NCBI GenBank assembly: GCA_034406715.1
Contig: CP137873.1
Coordinates: 248,001 to 312,000, forward strand
Reading direction: 5' to 3'
Length of the DNA stretch: 64,000 nucleotides
DNA from: Rhodotorula mucilaginosa
Lineage: Eukaryota; Basidiomycota; Microbotryomycetes; Sporidiobolales; Sporidiobolaceae
In this document: positions 1 through 10,518 of the stretch, piece after piece
Numbering within the stretch: position 1 is the first letter of the stretch
Layout: each line of letters opens with the position of its first letter
Notes under the pieces: generated by a model
What the model was told of the DNA's origin: nothing
Database searches by the model: none
What the model saw: only the letters and a program-made list of their open reading frames with translations
Position numbers and translations under genes: made by a program

Positions 1-459
1 GCATCGATGTTGGCACTCTCTTGCCGGACGATTTTGCCCTGCAGAGCGTCGCAGTCCGAGTTAGCCCGCAGTTCTTCCTCTCACCACCGAAAAGCTCATG
101 GTCATCCCGCCGCGTCCGATGCGGACCCCGCGGTTGACAAAGCAGCCGTGACCAGAGAGGGAAGAGCACTACGCGGCACGCACTTTTTCGATCGCAAACT
201 CTTCGTCGGCCTTGACCTTGATCTCGCGAGCCTTTTCGAGCGCCTCCTGCTTGATGAACGCCGTCTGCAAGTACGATGGAGGGAGATCGTCATCAGCGTC
301 ATTTCCTCCTCGACGAGAACCCTCTTTCCAAGGACCAAGTGATACTCGGGGGGAGAGTGACAAGTATCACTGGGGCCATGGGCAGGGTAAAGAGGAAAGG
401 AGAGGACTGACCATCTTGCGCATCTCGCTGACGACTTCATCGTCGGTAAGGCCGGGCAT
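1..459 (-). CDS. VMA4: V-ATPase subunit E, 5' part (truncated by window edge)
   Basis: Subunit E of the vacuolar H+-ATPase forms the peripheral stalk that holds the V1 catalytic head against the membrane V0 ring. Three exons are visible. Exon 1 (459-412) starts at an ATG and encodes MPGLTDDEVVSEMRKM. Exon 2 (264-184) encodes TAFIKQEALEKAREIK and continues to EFAIEK. Exon 3 (38-1) encodes GKIVRQESANIDA and runs off the window. The amphipathic N-terminal helix, the FIKQEALEKAREIKVKADEEF block and the KIVRQES block are hallmarks of the family. Introns start GTCAGT and GTGCGT and end in CAG. Only about 55 of the usual 220-230 residues are present. The upstream neighbour UBC6 is on the same strand, with its stop about 540 bp away. 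Confidence 0.93.
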
Positions 460-1000
460 TCTGTTTCGCACCCGCGGACACGGCGGTCAGACTTGGAATT
501 CAGTAATCGTCCGACGCTGATTATGGCATGTGCTCCGTGCGCGGGCTGTAGAGGGAGCGAGGTGTCCGCCCTCCCTCTTGGTGGGGTAAACCGCTCCGTC
601 CTGTGTACGACGGTTAGTCCGACCTCGTGCGCCCGCGATCGACCTTGCCGTGTATTGCGTGGGGTCTGATCCTGATGTTCTGCCTCGTCTAGTCGTCCTC
701 CGCCAGCCCGAGAGATGAACCAGTCGTCGATCCGGCGAACATGACGATGGCCTCCGTTCGTCGTCGTCTCCCTCAAGCCGGGAAGCGTCCTCTAGCCCGA
801 CCCTAGCCAGTGCTGTAATGGCTTCAATACTTTGACGGTAGACTCACGCTATTCGAGTGCGTGGGAGTGTGGAGTGCGGCTAAACTGCCAACTCACCGCC
901 GCCTCATCAGGCACCTCGTCATTAATCGAACATTACAAACCGCTTGGTATTCAGATCCGAATACTTTTCACAACAATTCCTCAGATTACAGGCACGAGGG
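460..1000. other. Intergenic: UBC6 3' flank and VMA4 promoter
   Basis: About 540 bp between the UBC6 stop and the VMA4 start, both genes on the minus strand. Several overlapping short reading frames cross it on both strands, but none resembles a known protein or begins with a convincing context. I see no repeat or RNA gene. Confidence 0.5.
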
Positions 1001-2192
1001 CTATACCAAGTGTCTTAACGCGACGGCACATACCGCCGCAAACACAGCGAGAGCGAGTAAACCTCGTCCGGTGGTGAGCTGGACGAGCCACTCGCGGCAG
1101 GACCGTCGAGGAGCAACGTCGCCCGCATTTTTCGGCGAGGAGCCCGTTGCTGCCCTATCCATCGGTGCAGCGGTAGTGGCTTCTTTTTCATCGCTTCCAT
1201 TCACGAGCTGCTCTGCAGAGAAACAAACGGGATTCGTCAGCCTCTTCACCATAGAAAAGAAAGCGAAGGAGAGACTGACCCCCGGCGGCGCCTTCCCCTC
1301 CCCCTGCGGTCCCGCCGGCTCCGGCGCCTTGCCACTCATATTCGGCAAGTCCTTCATCCGTTCGCCCGCATACTCGGGGAACAAGGTCCTGAATTTCGGT
1401 TGCGCGGCGTTCCAGGCGTGCGATTCCGCCGCGAGGGTTTTCCGTTCGCTGTCGGAGTGCTTGACAGCGCCGGTGGTGATCTCGTCGCTGAGCATGAAGC
1501 TCAACAAGCCGACGAGGATCGTGTCGACTGACCTGGAAGGGGAGCGACAGGGCGGGCAGATTCAATGCGTGGAAGCGAAGTGCCTGCGCCCTTTTACGGG
1601 GAGGGGAAGGACGCTCACCACGCCACGTTCCACGAGCCAGGGTGATATTCAGACATCGAGGTGCCTGCATCCCAAGTCCAGACTCCATGTTAGCTCCTGC
1701 CTGCCTCCGTCTTGACTCGATCCGGAAAAGAAGAAAAAGAAAGGCTGCTGCAAACGGACAGATGGACTTGTTCGGCTCGAACCGACCCGACGGGGTCATC
1801 ATCCGCAGTGCAGGCGGTGCAAAGGGATAGTCCTAACGGAATTGTTCGGGCGCGTCAGCTCCCGGTAGCGATGCGAGAGAATGAGAAGAAAAAAGGACGA
1901 GCGTTCGCTCACCTTTGGAAAGACGATGGTACCCCAGTACTCCCCGCCATCGTACGGCGTCTCGGGCGGTCCGCGGAAGATGTAATGCCATTCGAGGAGG
2001 CTTTTCCATCACGGCGGGTTTTGCTTTGCGAGATCAGCTCCTTGTGTGTGATGAAACAGTTCAGCACGAGAGTTCTCGAGACAAGACTGACTTTGCTTCG
2101 TTCGGTTTTGCCCAGACGAATGGAGGGGGATCGGCTTGGTGGGCTTTGTACTCCTTCTGGAGTCGCTTAATGGCGACTTTCGAGGCCGACAT
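1001..2192 (-). CDS. UBC6: Ubiquitin-conjugating enzyme E2 UBC6 (UBE2J type), tail-anchored in the ER
   Basis: UBC6 is an E2 enzyme anchored in the ER membrane that works in ER-associated degradation. Six exons are inferred: about 2192-2092, 2000-1913, 1832-1760, 1664-1619, 1532-1280 and 1210-1001. The start [15 protein letters not shown] is the usual UBC6 N-terminus. It is followed by [19 protein letters not shown], the PSGRF block, the catalytic Cys in [15 protein letters not shown], and [13 protein letters not shown]. The protein ends in a hydrophobic segment, [20 protein letters not shown], the expected C-terminal membrane anchor, with almost nothing after it. The last intron keeps frame only with the acceptor CAGAG (about 69 nt) or if it is retained. 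Using the nearer CAG would shift frame to an early stop and remove the anchor. The acceptor of intron 1 is a weak AAAAG. Confidence 0.92.
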
Positions 2193-2593
2193 CGGAGGGT
2201 TGCGGGTTTTCTGGCTGTGAAAGAGGAAACAGAGGGTGGAGGAATCCTGTCAGCGTCGCAGTCGAGTGCGCTGTGGAGTAGATCGGTTCCGGAATCTTCT
2301 CTCACTTTGAGGCTGTCGGCGTGCCTCGTGCGAGTTGTACGCTGCTGGTGAGCGAGGCGAGAGGTTGAACGAGCAAGGCGAGGAGCGGTCGGCGACAGAG
2401 AGCGTCGGAGCGAGGCAGCTGTAGCTAATTCGACGCTCCTGTCTACCCTTGGGGGACTCTGCAACGATGCAGCGGGCCGCTGGAGAAGGTGAAGAGCGAA
2501 AGAGACCAACGCGCCTCTCTCGCTCGTTGACATCACTCGAACCGCTCCGGAGTTGGGTACGAGGCCTCGGAGAGGCGTGCAGGGACGTGCAAG

Positions 2594-4367
2594 ATGGTCA
2601 ATGGACTACTCCAAACAGTCCTGGTCAGTCGCTCGCCCCTCTGATTCATCCTCGCGATCTCACTGACGCCGGGTCCTCTTCTTCTCTCACCGAACATGGA
2701 TTGACAAAACGCAGCTCATAGCAACGCCGTACCTGCTCCCGCGCGGGATCCGATTCGCGCAAACTCTTCTAAATCCACAACCAGAAGGGATACGCAAACC
2801 TGTCCATCCAGGGCTGCAACGAGGACGGCGGTATGTCAGACCCGACTCGCCGCAACTCGCCGCGTTCAGGTTGTTCGTCTGCGCGTTCGGGTTGTCGCTC
2901 GCCGTCTTTTCTGCTCTGAACCCGCCCGAGGTGCGCTACACTCTCGACTCTTCGCCGAGTCTGCCTCGGATCTATAGCGGGGCTGACCGTCTTGAGATCC
3001 TTCGTCCCGGCGCACAGAACCTCTTCCTCTCGCTCTCGACGCCTCACTCGACCCTCTCGCGCCTCTTCCCCTTCTTGCGCCACCCCCTCGACATCCGCCT
3101 CGCGACCGAGACCCTCGCCCGCGCGTGGTCCCACACCCTCCTCCATCATCGTTCGCTCGACGAACCCGAACTCGCCCTCCTGAACCGACTCCAATCCCTC
3201 GACGCGCGCCTCGTCTACATCGCCTATGGAGCGGGACCTCTAATGCAATGCGAGTGGTGCAGACCTCCCGGCGGTGGAGGAAGTAGGTCCTCCTTGGGCG
3301 GGACGATCATCGGACTGGATTACCTCCTCGCCTCGGCGCCGACCATCCTGATCGCCTACTTGACCACCTTGGCCGCATGCGGATTATTACTGAGCGGGAA
3401 CGGACGCCAACGCTGGAGAGTTTGGATCGTCATAGCCATTGCGGGCGGCGTCGCTGCCGAGGCGTACATGCGCTTGACGTGGGATGGAGGACGCGGTCAA
3501 GCCGCGTCTGGAGCGTCAATCTCGATGGTGAGCGCTCGCGTCGATTCGTCCTCTGTCTTTGTGCACGTGTACTGTATTAACCGCCCGCGCCCCCAACCAG
3601 ATCCACTCGCAATTGCACGTCCTCCGCTCCCTCTTCTTCGCCAGCCTCCTCACCATCTCGTACCTCGCGCCCGCTTCCTTAGCGTCGATCCCCGCGCATC
3701 TCCAACCCGGCACGTCGACCATCGTGGCACCGGCTCTCGCGGCGATCACGAACCAGGGCGAGGATGCGTTGCAGAGGCTGAGAGCTCTCAGTATCGCCTG
3801 GATGGCGGTCTTGCACGAGGACCGGTCGCGAAAAGAGGTGCGTTGTGCCCCGGCATCGTGTTATCTTCTCTCTCTCTCTTTTTCTCTCTTCTGTGTCTCC
3901 CCACCTTGCCTTCTCGGGAGGCGGGCGTGCCCTCTTTGTGCGGGATACCTTTTTTTGCTGAAACTTTGCGCTCGGCGCAGGTGACCGATTTTTGGACCTC
4001 GGCCTCGACCGAATTGCGCCTCGCCCGATCCGATCCCGTCATCGTCTCTGCGCTCGAGACTCGACTCCGACGCCGAACGAGTAGCGGGCCGGGACCGAGC
4101 GAGACTTTCGCGGCTTGGGTGGAGGAAGCCACGGCTTTGCCAGCTGCGAATGCAGCTGCTGGGACGAGGCATCGGCAGGGACCGGGACCGGGACCGAAAC
4201 GGGAAGGAGCGACGGCGAGGAGGAGGAGGAGGAGTAGCACAGGTGGTGGTGAAGACGATCAGGACGTGAAGAAGCAGCAGCAACAGCGGACGGGCAACAC
4301 GCCCGACGGGGCTGGCATGCGTGCCGAGGCATCACCAGCAGCAGCAGCACCTCCCACAGCAGACTGA
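2594..4367 (+). CDS. Conserved fungal multi-pass membrane protein of unknown function
   Basis: Four exons (2594-2623, 2715-3527, 3601-3837, 3981-4367) join in frame. The protein begins MVNGLLQTVL and then LIATPYLLPRG. Hydrophobic segments are seen near LFVCAFGLSLAVFSAL, DYLLASAPTILIAYLTTLA, WRVWIVIAIAGGVAAEAYM and LRSLFFASLLTISYLAPAS, so it is likely an integral membrane protein. The stretch YIAYGAGPLMQCEWC, with a CxxC pair, resembles a motif I associate with uncharacterised fungal ER or mitochondrial membrane proteins, but I cannot name the family. The C-terminus is low complexity (poly-R, poly-Q, poly-A) and probably disordered. It runs divergently from UBC6, with about 400 bp between starts. 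No function is assigned. Confidence 0.75.
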
Positions 4368-4750
4368 TGGTATGGCGCTGGAGGCAGCCTCTTATATATT
4401 GTAGCTTTATCACCTTCCTCATGCACGTATAGGGCCCCCCTTTTCTTCGCGCAGAAAGAACCCGGGAGGTGACCCTGGCCTCCTCGTCTCAAGCACTCCC
4501 ATGACCCTCGTTAGAGAAGCGATGAAAGACCACGGTTCTCAGGCTCAGGGGGGGCGTACGCCCTCCGCCAAAGTGCCGGCAGTGTCTTTGCGTGTTGAAC
4601 TCTTTCAGAAAGCTCTCTTGTACGTCTGACTGGCGCGTTGCAGCGGCGCATCGTCTTGTTTTGGTCCGGGAACTTGACACGTTTTGTTGCGCGTTTCTTT
4701 CTCTATTCACCTCCCTTCCCCGATCTCCTACACAAGGAGTAGGGCACTTA
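4368..4750. other. Intergenic, convergent 3' flanks
   Basis: About 380 bp between the stop of the membrane protein on the plus strand and the 3' end of the ATP synthase small subunit on the minus strand. I see no gene or repeat. Confidence 0.4.
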
Positions 4751-4756
4751 GTGACC

Positions 4757-5674
4757 GCTCGCCTGGGCCTTCTCCTTGTGCTCGACTGCGAATTGTGCAA
4801 AGAGAAATCGGAGAGGTCAGTCAAGAATGCTCCCAACGCCAGTCGAAAAAGCGATCCCGGGAAGGAAGGAAAGGGAGAATTTACTGCGACGAGGGAAAGA
4901 GCAGGTCAGTCACTCGAACGAATGAGCCAGGGAGAGGAGGGAGGAAGAGGGGGGCGTACCGGTCGTTGATGAAGTTCTGGAGGAACGCAGCCTCCTCGTC
5001 GCTGCAAGCAGGAGTAGTAGAGTCAGTTTAGGGGTTTCTACTTGCGTTGAGAGGGCGGGGACAGCATGCAGCCCCTCGGGGAAGAGTCGCCTCGCAACAA
5101 AAGTAATAACCGGGCGGCGTTTTTCCGGGACGTCTAGAACGGCGCGCGACCAAAACAGAGGCCGGGCATCAGGGCAGGGCAGGAGAGCAGACTCACGAGG
5201 TGGCGGTGGCCTTGGGCTCGACCTTGGCGTCGACCTTCTTGTCGGATCCGCCGCGCATGGCAGCCCACGCGCCGAGACCGGTCAGGCCGTACACGCCGAG
5301 GGCGATGTACTCGTTGGCGCTGTTCGTCGTTCGGTGCACAGCTAGTCAGTATCTCCTCCCATTCTATGGGATCGTCTAGGGACGGTAATGGGTCGCGAGG
5401 TCGAGGTCGAGGTCGGTGCCGTGTCAAGGTGAGAGAGGACGTACACCTTCTTGCCGAGAATAGTGCTGCACGGGGAAGAGAGCGTCAGTGACTGCAAAGC
5501 ACAGGCTGTAGGGCTCCCACCCGCCCCGCCCCGTCTTGGCTTTGACCTCGGACGCGAGTAAGACGGAGACGGAGACGGGTCGACTCGGCACTCGACCTCG
5601 GTCGAGCGCACGGGCGTGCATGCTCGAGGCGAGGACTGGGCAGCAGATTGGATTTCTCCGACTTACTAAGACAT
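4757..5674 (-). CDS. ATP19: ATP synthase subunit k-like small mitochondrial membrane protein
   Basis: The protein begins MSYTILGKKVANEYIALGVY, then GLTGLGAWAAMRGGSDKK. This is the short N-terminus, single hydrophobic segment and basic follow-on of the fungal F1Fo-ATP synthase subunit k family, an accessory subunit of the membrane sector and its dimers. The 5' end is split unusually finely: exon 1 has only 8 coding nt (5674-5667), exon 2 has 21 nt (5465-5445, donor GTACGT), exon 3 is 5319-5197 and exon 4 is 5001-4960 (SDEEAAFLQNFIND). The C-terminus is not resolved. An exon ending VEHKEKAQASGH and a stop lies at about 4792-4757 behind a good acceptor and fits the family, but the frame does not join directly to exon 4. 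An extra small exon or a different splice is needed. The 5' exons are well supported. Confidence 0.75.
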
Positions 5675-6873
5675 GCTTTACCAGGCTGCGGGGCGAGTGA
5701 GCGGTGCGGTGCAACCTCTTGGAGACGTCGGCAGCTCGTCTCGCCCCTCTCGGTTCGACGCTCGCCTTTGCTCTCCTCCCTTCACGGCGATCAGACTCGT
5801 GACACAAAGACTTGCACTCGATCAATCCTTCTTGGCTCCTGCGCTCCACCGCCACGACCTCCGAGCGCCGCCCTGCTTCCTGCCGTACTGTGCTCGTCTC
5901 TCTTTCTCTCCCAAACCGCTCCTTTCTCGAGACTCTTGCTCCTTTCGAACCGCATACCAATGGCTCCTTACCCGACCAGCGCCGTCGCTTTCACCTGGAA
6001 CGCTTCGGCCACCGAGGACCGCAGCCGCGGGCTCTTTCTTTCGACCGCCGCCGTCAAGTTACGTGCTACGGAACGCGAGAACGCCCTCGCCGCGCTTTCC
6101 TTGCTCTGGCCGACTTCCGCCTGCTCTTCTCCCTCGATCCGAGGCAGTCCGCAGCGATCCCGGGACGGTTCGGCGCTAATGCCCTCGCCTCAAGCTGAGC
6201 GGTCAACAAAGACCCGCTGCAGCCGACAGCTACTCTTCCGGCGCTGATTCGCTCCAAGAGTCTCGGAGCTACATACTCAAGCTGCGGTATTCTTGCTTTG
6301 ACTGACTGACGAAGGCGTGGGTGGCAGAGAAACGGCGAATTTGCGCGCTCGTTCAGATTGCAACTGCTCCCGCAAGCTCGCCAGAATAGCAACGACTCGA
6401 GAGAGTTCCGCCGGGATTTGGGACGACAGCGGCTCTACATTGGCATTTCGTGTTGACCACACGCGCATCGCGAGTATATGCGACAGCACACGCAAGATGG
6501 CAGGACCTGCTGCGGAGCTTGTCCAACGAAAGAGCACGAACTGCAGGGTTTGGGGTCCAAAAGTCAAGGCTGGTCAAAACCCCAAAAGGTTGAATCGGCA
6601 ATAGGAGAGCCGGTGGACAAAACGTGCTTTTCTGCCGCAGTCAACCCATTGCCGATCAGCTGGTCTCGCCCGGGATACAGAAAGAGGGACGTTTGCGCCT
6701 GCTGCTGTACCCGCTGTGAGGAGCTGAAGGAAGGAAAGGACATCGAGCTTGTCCGATCAACCCGCCCACGATCAGCCGACCAGCTGAACCTCCCTTTGGC
6801 CGCAAAGTCTTGAAACAAGCCTTCGCTCAGCCTTGGCGACACAGCGGAGGCTCTTTGCCTCGAATTCACGGCC
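5675..6873. other. Divergent intergenic region, 1.2 kb
   Basis: Lies between the starts of the ATP synthase subunit (minus) and the APC permease (plus), so it should hold both promoters. The first part (about 5750-5960) is pyrimidine-rich on the plus strand. Several reading frames of about 100-200 codons cross it in overlapping frames, with no family resemblance, and look like GC-rich chance ORFs. Confidence 0.5.
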
Positions 6874-9800
6874 ATGTGCGCACGCGAGGATCCGTCCGTA
6901 CGCGTACCGTCCACTTCAAGTATGACCCTCGACGATTTCGCACCAACAAGTGACCGGATGCGGGGTCACCACGACTATCAGGACCACGAGCGGGATGAAC
7001 GAAGAGACGACGACGACCAAGCCCGCGAACGCCGCACCGATGAACGGACACCGGTGGGTCACGGTTCTATGAGCTCACCGAGACGGTCTGGGTCTACGGG
7101 ATCGAGTAGGAAGGGCAAGGAGCGCGCGCGGGATCCTCTCGACCAGTCGGACGAGGATCGCCGCCGCCGCCGCATCGCAACAGCGCCAGCGACAGAGAGC
7201 GTGATGGCGGCCACCGGAAAACCAGAAGGGCTACGAGCAGTGTCTCAACCAGCGTCTCAGGCAGCGGTCACCGCCGCCGACCGGGCAGGCCCTCGCTCGA
7301 ACCATCCTCTCGACCGAAACGATCCGCCCGCAGCGCCAACGCCACCACCACCGCCTCTCTCTCAACAACCAGAGGACGAGGCAGAAGCGCCTCTCGCGCC
7401 CGGGTCGACTGCGACTGCGCCGATCGCGCTCCAGTCGATCCTGAAACGACCACCGCCCGCTCGACTCTCGTCCTCGTCGAATTCTCGGTTCTCGTACGGC
7501 CCGACGACTACATCTCCGCTCGTCTCGATTTCGCCCGCGCCGCCGAGTCCTCGAGCCAATAGCGCCACGGCCACTTCAAAGGTCGATGGCGTGCTGTTAC
7601 CGACGTTGATCTCGACGCCGAGTAGCGACGACGGAGGAGAAGCGTCCCCCTCCTCCTCGCCACCATCTTTCAAAAACCCAGCAGTCGACGAAGAAGAAGA
7701 AGACCGAAAGACGAAACTCGCCCGACCGGGCGTCGTTACGCACGGAGTCCTCTTCTCCACACCAGGAACAACCACCTCAGTCCTCCCGCTCTCCTCCCCT
7801 TCCTTCATCGACTCGAACAACAAACACAACCTCGACGATCACGGCCCGGCGGACCCGACTGGCACGTTCAAGAGTTGGAAATCGAGCATGATGGGACGCC
7901 GGAGTGGCATGTACGATCGGAAAAAGTTGGCCGCGCTCGGGTTCGAGGAAGAGTTGACGAGGGATTACGACTTTTGGGCGTCGTGGGGGATCGCGTTGTG
8001 CAACATTGGAGGCTTGCCCGGTCAGTCCACCACATTTCTTCGGTCGGTCGGGACAGGCAGGCTGCGATAAACCCGTCCGCGCCCATTCGGGATCGAGAGC
8101 TGACGATCTGAATGCTTGGGGCTGACAGGCTGCGTTCTCGGAGTCCTGACCGCCCTCGAAGCCGGCGGCGGATCCATGTACGCCATCGCGTGGCCCATCT
8201 CGGGCCTCTTCATGGTCTCGCTCGCCGCCATCCTCGGCGAAATGGCCTCGACGTGGCCCGTCGCCGGGGCCATGTTCACGTGGGTGTTTCGACTCTGTCG
8301 GAGTCGCAAGGCGTTGAACCCGTGGGCGCGGTATGCGAGCTGGATCGTCGGGAGCTTGTTGCTCTGCTCGCATCTCTTGTTGCAGGTGCGCGGGCGGCCT
8401 TTCGTTCCATGCGCGGTCCGGGCTTTCCAACCAGGAGAGGACGCGTGCTCACGATCCGATGTTCCTGTCCGCCGCACACACAGATCGTCGTCACCTGGCA
8501 GTTTGCACACAACGTCCTCGGCGTCGTCGGACTCTACACGGAAAAGGACTACAATCACTGGGTCACGATCGCCCTCGGCTGGGTACGTTAATCGCTGTCG
8601 TGGACGATGGGTTCTGGGCTTGTCGTCTAACCGTTTCCCGAGGCGCCGCAGGGCATCGTCACGTTCTCCGCGCTTGTAACCTGTTCTCGCCTTTCTCGCT
8701 CCCCGTGGCTGTGGCGAATCTGCGGCTACTTGATCCTCGCCTTTTTCCTCATCATCAACGTGATCCTCCTGGCGACCGCAAAGGAGATCCGCTCGGCGAA
8801 ATACGTCTTTACGAGCTACCACAACACGACCGGTTTCAAGAGCAAGAGCTATGTGTACATGATCGGTGCGTCCTTTCCCCCCACTCGCGTTCGCACCAGG
8901 TTCTCAGCTTCAACTGCTCACCGCATGCATACACAGGCTGGGTCTTGACGTGCGTTGCGACGGGGATGGAAGCTTCAGCGCACATGGCCGAAGACACGAA
9001 GAAACCGTCGCGGACGGTGCCGCTGGCCATGTTTTGGAGCGTCGTCGCAACCTACCTCATGGGATGGGTTTCCATCTGTGTCCTCTTGGCGGTGCGCTTC
9101 TTTTTCCATTTTGCAAAGCTGAAAAGACGCTCGCGTGCTGACTCTCCTCGCTCGAGCAGACGATGAACACGGAGGGACTGGATCCCGATCTTCAACCTTC
9201 GATCGCCTTGATCGCCAATTCGATCCCGCGCTCCTACACCATGGCAATCCTCGTCCTAGTCCTGTTCAGCCTCCTCTTCCAGAACGTCGCCCAACTGCTC
9301 GCGACGTCGCGGTTCATCTGGGCCTTGTCGCGCGAGTCGGCTCTGCCGTTCTCGAACTTTTTCCGCCGCTTGAGCAAGAAGAACAAGACCCCGATCGCGG
9401 CCATCGTCGCGACGTGGGCTCTCGTCATTCCCGCTATTTGCCTCATCGCGATCAACGTCTCGATCCTCGCGACGACGATGCTCGAAGGAGCCGGCATCAC
9501 CGCGACTTCGAGCTATCTCGCCCCCGTCGTGATCTACCTCGCGTGCTCGAGCGACGTTCTGCGCGGCGACGGACGAGCGCAGTGGACGCTGCGAGGACTC
9601 AGTCAGCCGCTCTGCATCCCGGTCGTCGTTTTCCTCGGCACTTTCATCGTCGTCATGTGCCTGCCGACCGCGTACCCGATCACCAGCTGTGAGTCGCTGA
9701 ACTCTGCTATTTGCGGAACCGCAACTGATTAGCTTCCTTTCCCACACAGTGAGCGTGTCTTATGCCTCGGCCGTTCTGGTTGGCGTGCTCTTGCTGAGCT

Positions 9801-10341
9801 CCATCTCCTGGGTCGTCTACGGCAACCGTGAGTCGTCGTTACTTTCGTCACGAGCGTACGGAAACGATCCGCTGACCACGCCATACCTGCAGGTAACTAC
9901 GCCGGCCCGATCAAGACCATGACACGCTGGACCATCGGTGCCGAAGTCGACCTCCCCTCTACTTCGTCTGCCGGCGGCGCTGGCGGCGTCAAGAAATCCA
10001 CCGCCGTCAACGGCCAAGCTTCTACGACTGCTCACCTCGGTCGGAGCGCTCACGTTTGGGCCACCTCGGGTGATTACGCCGCGGACGGTGAACACGACAC
10101 GGGCGAAACGGGTCAATGGACCAATGGCAGTGCGAGTCGCACAACGCGCGATACGTTCGGCCACACTCGGACGACTACGACATCCGGAACGGGCAGCGAA
10201 ACCGGCTCGGAAGAGTATACGACGGACGACACTGAAGCGGACGAAACGGATTCGGACGAAGGACACGCGGACGGCGAAGCGAGCCCGACTGAAAGCGGCG
10301 CTCGAATCGACGAGGAACGCCGAGTCGAAGGTCGTCGGTGA
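6874..10341 (+). CDS. APC-superfamily amino acid/polyamine permease with long N-terminal tail
   Basis: Eight exons: 6874-8020, 8129-8385, 8484-8582, 8652-8865, 8937-9091, 9160-9688, 9750-9827 and 9893-10341. The membrane core starts at EEELTRDYDFWASWGIALC and continues with TALEAGGGSMYAIAWPISG, AAILGEMASTWPVAGAM, TSYHNTTGF, CVATGMEASAHMAEDTKKPS and ATSRFIWALSRESALP. These are typical of the fungal GABA/choline/polyamine branch of the amino acid-polyamine-organocation family, with about 12 membrane helices. The substrate cannot be told. About 360 hydrophilic Ser/Pro/Asp-rich residues precede the first helix, far longer than the usual tail. The C-terminal tail is also long and Thr/Asp/Glu-rich. 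The start could be the ATG at 6874 or an inner Met such as 6922. Confidence 0.88.
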
Positions 10342-10518
10342 CCGACATAGAACGGAGGAAATTTCACCTCTTGTATAGCTAGAGTGTTTGACACCCTCCA
10401 TGTACCCATTCCTCTCTCTGTTGATGTTGATACTCTTCATGGTGTTGTGGGCGCAGATACCTCTCTTCTCTTGTTCTGTACTGGTCCTTTAGACAATGTA
10501 AATCGTGTTACTAGAGCA

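Noticed and set aside
861-1715. Open frame of 284 codons on the plus strand opposite UBC6
   Set aside because: Overlaps well-supported UBC6 exons on the other strand and has no recognisable content.
10342-10518. Search for a small gene or RNA between the permease and F-box stops
   Set aside because: Only 177 bp of convergent 3' flank; no structure seen.
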